A stretch of DNA of 64,000 nt, taken from Actinomadura sp. NBRC 104412. Its GTDB lineage: Bacteria > Actinomycetota > Actinomycetes > Streptosporangiales > Streptosporangiaceae. The DNA is taken from the NCBI RefSeq assembly GCF_030269515.1, contig NZ_BSTM01000017.1, positions 62,001 through 126,000 of the forward strand, written 5' to 3'. A model generated the notes under the pieces. That model searched no databases. It was given only the letters and a program-made list of their open reading frames with translations, and was not told the origin of the DNA. Made by a program: the position numbers and the translations under genes. Below, piece after piece: positions 59,894 through 64,000 of this stretch (positions are counted from its first letter, which is position 1; every line of letters starts with the position of its first letter).

Positions 59894-61182
59894 ACGACTT
59901 GGACCTGTTCTCCGACCCCGACCCCTACGGTGACCGCGGCTACGGCGACCGCCGCCACCGTGGCGGTCGCGACCCCCGGAGGGGCGGCAGGCCACCGGCG
60001 CGGCAGCAGCGGGACCAGCGCGGGCGTCAGCGGCAGGGTCAGCGTCAGCGGCCAGGTCAGCGGCCAGGTCAGCGGCCAGGCCAGCGCGAGCGGTACGGCC
60101 GGCCCGACCGGCAGAAACGCAAGCGCCGCAGCGGGCGCGCGGCGTTCCTGTTCTCCCTGGCGTTCCTGGTGGCGGTGCTCGGCACCGGCGGCGTGCTCGG
60201 CGTCGCGTGGATCGACAAGCGGCTGAACCCGCCGGACTACGAGGGCGCGGGCACGGGCGCCGTCACGGTCCAGATCAAGGACGGCGACACCGGCCTCACC
60301 ATCGCCCGCACGCTGCTGAACCACCAGGTCGTCAAGAGCACGCAGGCGTTCGTGGAGGAGTACGCCAAGCATCCGAAGGCGTCGGGGATCCAGCCGGGCT
60401 TCTACCAGATGCGCAGACGGATGTCGTCGGCGGCGGCCGTGGCGCTGCTGCTGGACCCCAAGTCCCGGTCCGGCAACCAGATCACGATCCCCGAGGGCCT
60501 GCGGGTGACCCAGGTCATCGACCAACTGGCCAAGAAGACGGGGATCCCGCTCAAGGACTTCCAGGCCGTCCTCAAGGACCCCGACCGGCTCGGGCTGCCG
60601 CCCTACGCCAAGGGCAAGGTCGAGGGCTACCTGTTCCCCGGCCAGTACAATCTGGACCCCAACGGCTCGGCCGAGCAGATCCTCAAGGCGATGGTGGACA
60701 GGTTCCACCGGTTCGCCCAGGACAAGGACCTGGTGGCGCGGGCGCGGCAGGCCAGGATGAACCCCGGCACGGTGATCACGATGGCCAGCCTGATCCAGGC
60801 CGAGAGCGGCCGTCCCGACGACATGCCGAAGATCTCACGGGTGATCTACAACCGGCTGCAGCGCAAACCGCCGCTGTTCCTGAAGTTCGACAGCACCACG
60901 CTGTACGGCCTGGGCAAGTACGGGATCATCGCCAGCAACGAGGACATCAGATCCAAGAACCGCTACAACACCTACAATTACCCGGGGCTGCCACCGGGCG
61001 CGATCTCCAACCCGGGCGAGGCGGCGATCGACGCCGTCTTCGAGCCCGCCGAGGGAACGTGGCTGTTCTTCGTGGCCACCGACCCCAAGAACCGGATCAC
61101 CAAGTTCGCCACCACCGAGGCCGAGTTCGACCGGCTCAGGGCGGAACTGGAACGCAACCTCAGGGCCCAGGGAGGGAACTAG
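59890..61182 (+). CDS. mltG: Endolytic murein transglycosylase MltG
   Basis: A 430-residue inner-membrane enzyme that cuts nascent peptidoglycan strands. The N-terminal 75 residues are cytoplasmic, Arg/Gln-rich, with QRPG repeats; one membrane segment follows (about 80-103), then a LysM-like part and the YceG domain with catalytic Glu305 (LIQAESGRPDDMPKIS) and YNTYNYPGLPPGAISNPG. It starts at ATG 59890 on the ruvX stop. Confidence 0.97.
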   Translation: MNDLDLFSDPDPYGDRGYGDRRHRGGRDPRRGGRPPARQQRDQRGRQRQGQRQRPGQRPGQRPGQRERYGRPDRQKRKRRSGRAAFLFSLAFLVAVLGTGGVLGVAWIDKRLNPPDYEGAGTGAVTVQIKDGDTGLTIARTLLNHQVVKSTQAFVEEYAKHPKASGIQPGFYQMRRRMSSAAAVALLLDPKSRSGNQITIPEGLRVTQVIDQLAKKTGIPLKDFQAVLKDPDRLGLPPYAKGKVEGYLFPGQYNLDPNGSAEQILKAMVDRFHRFAQDKDLVARARQARMNPGTVITMASLIQAESGRPDDMPKISRVIYNRLQRKPPLFLKFDSTTLYGLGKYGIIASNEDIRSKNRYNTYNYPGLPPGAISNPGEAAIDAVFEPAEGTWLFFVATDPKNRITKFATTEAEFDRLRAELERNLRAQGGN

Positions 61183-62015
61183 TGGCACGGGCCGCCGTGC
61201 TCGGCAAGCCGATCGAGCACTCGCTGTCCCCGGTGCTGCACACCGCCGCGTACGCGGCGATGGGCCTGGACGACTGGGTGTACGAGGCGTACGAGTGCGA
61301 CGAGACCGGTCTGTGGGGGTTCCTTGAGGCGCTTGACGAGGGCTGGGCGGGGCTGTCGCTGACGATGCCGCTCAAGCGGACGGCGCTGAAGCTGGCGGAC
61401 ACCGTGTCCGGCCTGGCCAGGGCCGTGGGCGGCGCGAACACGATCGTGCTGCGGGACGGCCGCAGGCACGCCGACAACACCGACGTGCACGGCATGGTGG
61501 CGGCGCTCACCGAGGCGGGGCTGGGCGCCCCGGCGTCGGCGCTGGTGCTGGGCGGGGGCGCGACGGCGGCCTCGGCGCTGGCGGCGCTGGCCGAGCTGGG
61601 CCTGACCAAGGCGTCGATGGCGGTGCGCAACCCCGACCGCGCCGCGGAGTCGGTCGCGGTGGGCCGCAGGTTCGGGCTGACGCTGCGGGTCGGGCCGCTG
61701 GACCGGCTGCCGGACCTGCTGGGGACCGACCTGGTCGTCTCGACGCTGCCGGGGATCGCCGCGGACCCGTACGCCGCCCAGATCGCGGCGTCCGGCGCGG
61801 CCCTGTTCGACGTGGTGTACGCGCCGTGGCCGACGACGTCGGCGGCGGCGGTGCGGGCGGCGGGCGGCGTGGTGGTCGGCGGGTTCGACATGCTGCTCCA
61901 CCAGGCCGCGCGACAGGTCGAGCTGATGACGGGCCGTGCGGACGTGCCGGTGGCGGCGATGCGCGCCGCGGGCGAGGCCGAACTGGCGCGCCGCGCCGCC
62001 GAGGCCCGCGCCTGA
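61182..62015 (+). CDS. aroE: Shikimate dehydrogenase
   Basis: A 277-residue enzyme reducing 3-dehydroshikimate. Substrate motif GKPIEHSLSPVLH, catalytic Lys in LTMPLKRTAL, Asn/Asp in GGANTIV and DNTDVHG, Rossmann motif LVLGGGATAASALAAL, and C-terminal GFDMLLHQAARQVELMTG. GTG 61182 shares its G with the mltG stop and has GGAGGG upstream. The NADP-binding loop (VRNPDRA) lacks the usual NRT motif, so cofactor preference is uncertain. Confidence 0.95.
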   Translation: MARAAVLGKPIEHSLSPVLHTAAYAAMGLDDWVYEAYECDETGLWGFLEALDEGWAGLSLTMPLKRTALKLADTVSGLARAVGGANTIVLRDGRRHADNTDVHGMVAALTEAGLGAPASALVLGGGATAASALAALAELGLTKASMAVRNPDRAAESVAVGRRFGLTLRVGPLDRLPDLLGTDLVVSTLPGIAADPYAAQIAASGAALFDVVYAPWPTTSAAAVRAAGGVVVGGFDMLLHQAARQVELMTGRADVPVAAMRAAGEAELARRAAEARA

Positions 62016-62027
62016 GCGCCTTCCGCG

Positions 62028-63398
62028 TTACGCCGGGGTGTGGTCGCGGGGACGGGGCGCCGGCGGGATCGACGGTGTCCGGCGGCGCTTCATGGCCTCG
62101 TGCGTCAGCGTCAGCACGATGGGCAGGATCACGCTGAACCAGAAGTCCTTCCAGCCCCAGGCGCCGGCGGCGACACCGGCGAGGCTGCCCAGCGTGACCA
62201 GTGCGAGCACCAGGACCGTCCAGTGCCGCTTGAACAACCGCACCACGTCGATGTACGGCGGAGGCGCGGGCAGCAGGCTGGACAGGGGCCGGTCGCGGGC
62301 GTGTGCCCGCTGGACGACCGTGGCGTCCGGCATCCAGTGCACCACTTCCTTCGGGTGCAGCAGGGGATACCTGGACAGTTCGATCAGCGCTTCCAGCCGC
62401 CACCACAGCGTCCACAGGGACGCGCGGCCGCTGCCGGGGTAGCCGTTCCAGCGCGGGTTGGTGTCCTTCCCCTCGACGAGGGTCTGGAACGCGTGCGCGA
62501 TGGTGGGGCCGCGCGGCCCCCGCGGATCCTTCAGCAGCGCCATGAGCGCGATCGGCAGGCCGTAATGCCACAGGGCCAGCCGCCAGACCGGCTTGGCGCC
62601 GTCGCCGTGCGGGGACACGTCGTAGGTCTCGATCCACTTGTGCTCGTCGTCGGGATCGAAGTGGTCGTGCAGCCAGTCGTAGGCGGCCAGCAGCCGGTCG
62701 TCGTGCTGGTCCGGGCGCGCCTCGGCCAGCGTCACCAGCACGAACGCGGTGTGCGTGACCGTGGGCGAGGCCATGGGCGTCGGCCCCCAGCCGGGGCGTT
62801 GCCCCGTCCGGTCGGCGGTCAGCCACTGCACGCCCCGCTCGATGGCCGGGTCGTACGGGTTGAGCTGGGTGAGGGCGCGCAGCGCCAGGCAGGTCAGCCA
62901 CACCCGGGACGGGCAGCCCAGCAGCGAGCCCCAGCCGCCGTCGGGGTTCTGGTTGTTCAGCAGCCAGTCGTAGGCGCGCCGCGCGTCGGGCGCGTCGCCG
63001 CGCAGGTCGCACCGGGAACGGATGAGGAACCTGGCGATCCACGCGGTGGCCTCGACGACGGGCATCCCCAGGCTCGTCTTCGTGGACCAGCCGCCGTCCC
63101 TGAGCCGGTCACCGGACGAGATCTGCCGCGAGGTGAGGCACGCCAGCCCCTCGTCGAAGTGTTCGAACTTGTGTCCGGTCTCGGTGAAGGCGAGCAATCC
63201 CACGGCGGTCGCCGTGCTGCCCGGTTCCGGACGTGTCAGGTCGTGGTACCAGCCGCCGCCGTCGCCCTCGGCGACCGCGTACGAGTCGCGCAGAAGGCCG
63301 ATGGACTCGTCAAGACGAGCAGTGAGGACGGCCATGTCCAGCGCGGGAGGCCGGGGGGCCGAGATCGCCGTCCTGCGGACGAGGTAGGAGTACTGCAC
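62028..63398 (-). CDS. Prenyltransferase/squalene-cyclase repeat protein with C-terminal membrane anchor
   Basis: A 456-residue protein. Residues about 20-330 are an alpha/alpha-barrel of cyclase-type repeats, with QW-like motifs (RLRDGGWST, NQNPDGGWGS). Two hydrophobic segments follow near 392-433 (TVLVLALVTLGSLAGVAAGAW, FWFSVILPIVLTL) and a basic Pro-rich tail. A DPDD string at 248-251 matches DxDD only nominally. No genes of terpene synthesis are nearby. I do not know the function; it is divergent from a HIT-domain gene. GTG 63398 is the longest start; ATG 63335 is possible. Confidence 0.85.
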   Translation of the reverse strand: MQYSYLVRRTAISAPRPPALDMAVLTARLDESIGLLRDSYAVAEGDGGGWYHDLTRPEPGSTATAVGLLAFTETGHKFEHFDEGLACLTSRQISSGDRLRDGGWSTKTSLGMPVVEATAWIARFLIRSRCDLRGDAPDARRAYDWLLNNQNPDGGWGSLLGCPSRVWLTCLALRALTQLNPYDPAIERGVQWLTADRTGQRPGWGPTPMASPTVTHTAFVLVTLAEARPDQHDDRLLAAYDWLHDHFDPDDEHKWIETYDVSPHGDGAKPVWRLALWHYGLPIALMALLKDPRGPRGPTIAHAFQTLVEGKDTNPRWNGYPGSGRASLWTLWWRLEALIELSRYPLLHPKEVVHWMPDATVVQRAHARDRPLSSLLPAPPPYIDVVRLFKRHWTVLVLALVTLGSLAGVAAGAWGWKDFWFSVILPIVLTLTHEAMKRRRTPSIPPAPRPRDHTPA

Positions 63399-63631
63399 GG
63401 TAACCGCCTTCTGCGAGTCCTCTCGTCCTCGGCACGCTCGTACCGTTCGGCCTGGCGACCAGGGCCGGGACGGAATGACTCAATGGTTATGTTCCCGTTC
63501 GGTCAGGTTCTCTACCTCGTTGGTCTGACGGCTGTCATCCGTGGCCGCGCAAAGGAATGCCTGTTCGCGGGCACGTTTCAGGGGGAGTTCGGAGTTAGGA
63601 GTCCTTGTCAAGCCGAGGTCCGGGGGTGGGA
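63399..63631. other. 233-bp divergent spacer, lower GC
   Basis: This spacer between the cyclase-repeat gene and the HIT gene is A+T-richer than its surroundings, particularly 63474-63545 and 63585-63605. Several promoter-like hexamers occur but none has convincing spacing. No palindromic operator stands out. Confidence 0.5.
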
Positions 63632-64000
63632 ATGGAAGAAAGAGCGGCACGACCGGGGGCGGCGCCCGATTGCGTGCTGTGCCCGCCGCTGCGTTTCCGT
63701 TTCAACGAGATGGCGGATCTGCCGGGGGAACCGGCGGTGCTGGCGGCCGACGACGACTTCTTCCTCATGCCGGATCTGGCTCCGCTGGTCGAGGGCCACC
63801 TGCTGCTGGTGGCGTCCAGGCATGTCCAGTGTGCGGGAGCGTTCGGAAAGCGTCTGTGGGCCGGGGCGTGGCAATGGCGTCACCGCGCCGGGCGGGTTTA
63901 CCAAGCCGCGTACGGTAGCTCCGACCTGCTGCTGCTCGAACACGGCCCGGCCACTTCCCAGGGCGGGGGCGCGTGCGTCGACCACGTCCACTGGCACCTG
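63632..64000 (+). CDS. HIT-domain protein (C-terminus cut by window end)
   Basis: The first 123 codons are visible. An N-terminal CVLCPPLRFRFNEM (Cys-x2-Cys) is followed by a HIT-like domain: FFLMPDLAPLVEGHLLLVASRHVQC, then DHVHWHL, the His-x-His-x-His catalytic motif, at the very end of the window. Proteins of this type bind and cleave nucleotide phosphates. The ATG 63632 lacks a strong ribosome site; GTG 63626 is an alternative. It is divergent from the cyclase-repeat gene and unlike the HIT protein at 23264-23902. Confidence 0.8.
   Translation, partial: MEERAARPGAAPDCVLCPPLRFRFNEMADLPGEPAVLAADDDFFLMPDLAPLVEGHLLLVASRHVQCAGAFGKRLWAGAWQWRHRAGRVYQAAYGSSDLLLLEHGPATSQGGGACVDHVHWHL

Noticed and set aside
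62642..62657. DxDD terpene-cyclase motif in the cyclase-repeat protein
   Set aside because: DPDD at 248-251 is in a charged loop (FDPDDEHKW) without the following Thr-Ala of true class II cyclases, and no terpene genes are nearby.
1..64000. tRNA, rRNA, CRISPR, insertion sequence or prophage
   Set aside because: No cloverleaf, rRNA segment, spaced direct-repeat array, transposase or integrase was recognised by reading both strands.

Overview
The window is very GC-rich (roughly 73%), densely coded DNA with many GTG starts and 4-base GTGA/ATGA gene overlaps, typical of an actinomycete. The order thrS - HIT protein - pgsA - patA - pimA - pdxS - pdxT - yebC - ruvCAB - yajC-secDF - apt - rel - ppi - MBL hydrolase - hisS matches the conserved chromosomal block of Mycobacterium and Streptomyces. 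Gene content, including EF-G2 inside the block, suggests a Streptosporangiales/Thermomonosporaceae (Actinomadura-like) chromosome; the family-level call is inference. I saw no rRNA, tRNA, CRISPR array, transposase or prophage.

Region 1 (1-5053) holds an ABC exporter (permease cut by the window edge, plus ATPase) divergent from a histidine kinase/response regulator pair, with strong palindromes between them. Region 2 (5083-12015) is a kynurenine / 3-hydroxyanthranilate catabolic cluster: kynurenine formamidase, a LysR regulator, 2-aminomuconate deaminase (RidA type), 3-hydroxyanthranilate dioxygenase, ACMS decarboxylase, kynureninase and a frameshifted PucR-type regulator. Region 3 (12034-19210) holds a DUF5519-like protein, a TetR regulator with acyl-CoA dehydrogenase divergent from an SDR and a quinone oxidoreductase over a perfect operator-like palindrome, a second two-component system and a methyltransferase.

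Region 4 (19281-38166) is the conserved housekeeping block: thrS behind a threonine-codon leader and attenuator-like hairpin, an Asp23/Gls24 protein, the HIT protein, EF-G2, the phosphatidylinositol mannoside genes pgsA-patA-pimA, a LemA-like protein, a DUF3048 lipoprotein, PLP synthase (pdxS, pdxT), yebC, an Eis-like acetyltransferase and ruvCAB. Region 5 (38423-51801) covers preprotein translocase accessory genes (yajC, secD, secF), apt, rel, the MBL-hisS-aspS operon (MBL gene frameshifted at a C5 tract), a membrane cyclophilin and a DUF349 protein. Region 6 (51863-54237) is a small DUF305/DUF3105/membrane-protein operon beside a DinB-like protein. Region 7 (54302-62015) is rarA - DUF948 - DUF6167-like - alaS - ruvX - mltG - aroE. 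Region 8 (62028-64000) is a squalene-cyclase-repeat membrane protein divergent from a HIT-domain gene cut by the window end.

The most unusual recurrent signal is a set of tiny ORFs placed exactly between or before genes, each ending on the start codon of the next reading frame and several built from 14-25 bp tandem repeats (6978-7045, 9054-9136, 21627-21657, 26558-26611, 59397-59438). They look like chained translational relays. Other leads are the thrS attenuator, a possible small RNA at 22290-22361, several clear operators, two frameshifted genes and the cyclase-repeat/HIT pair at the right edge.
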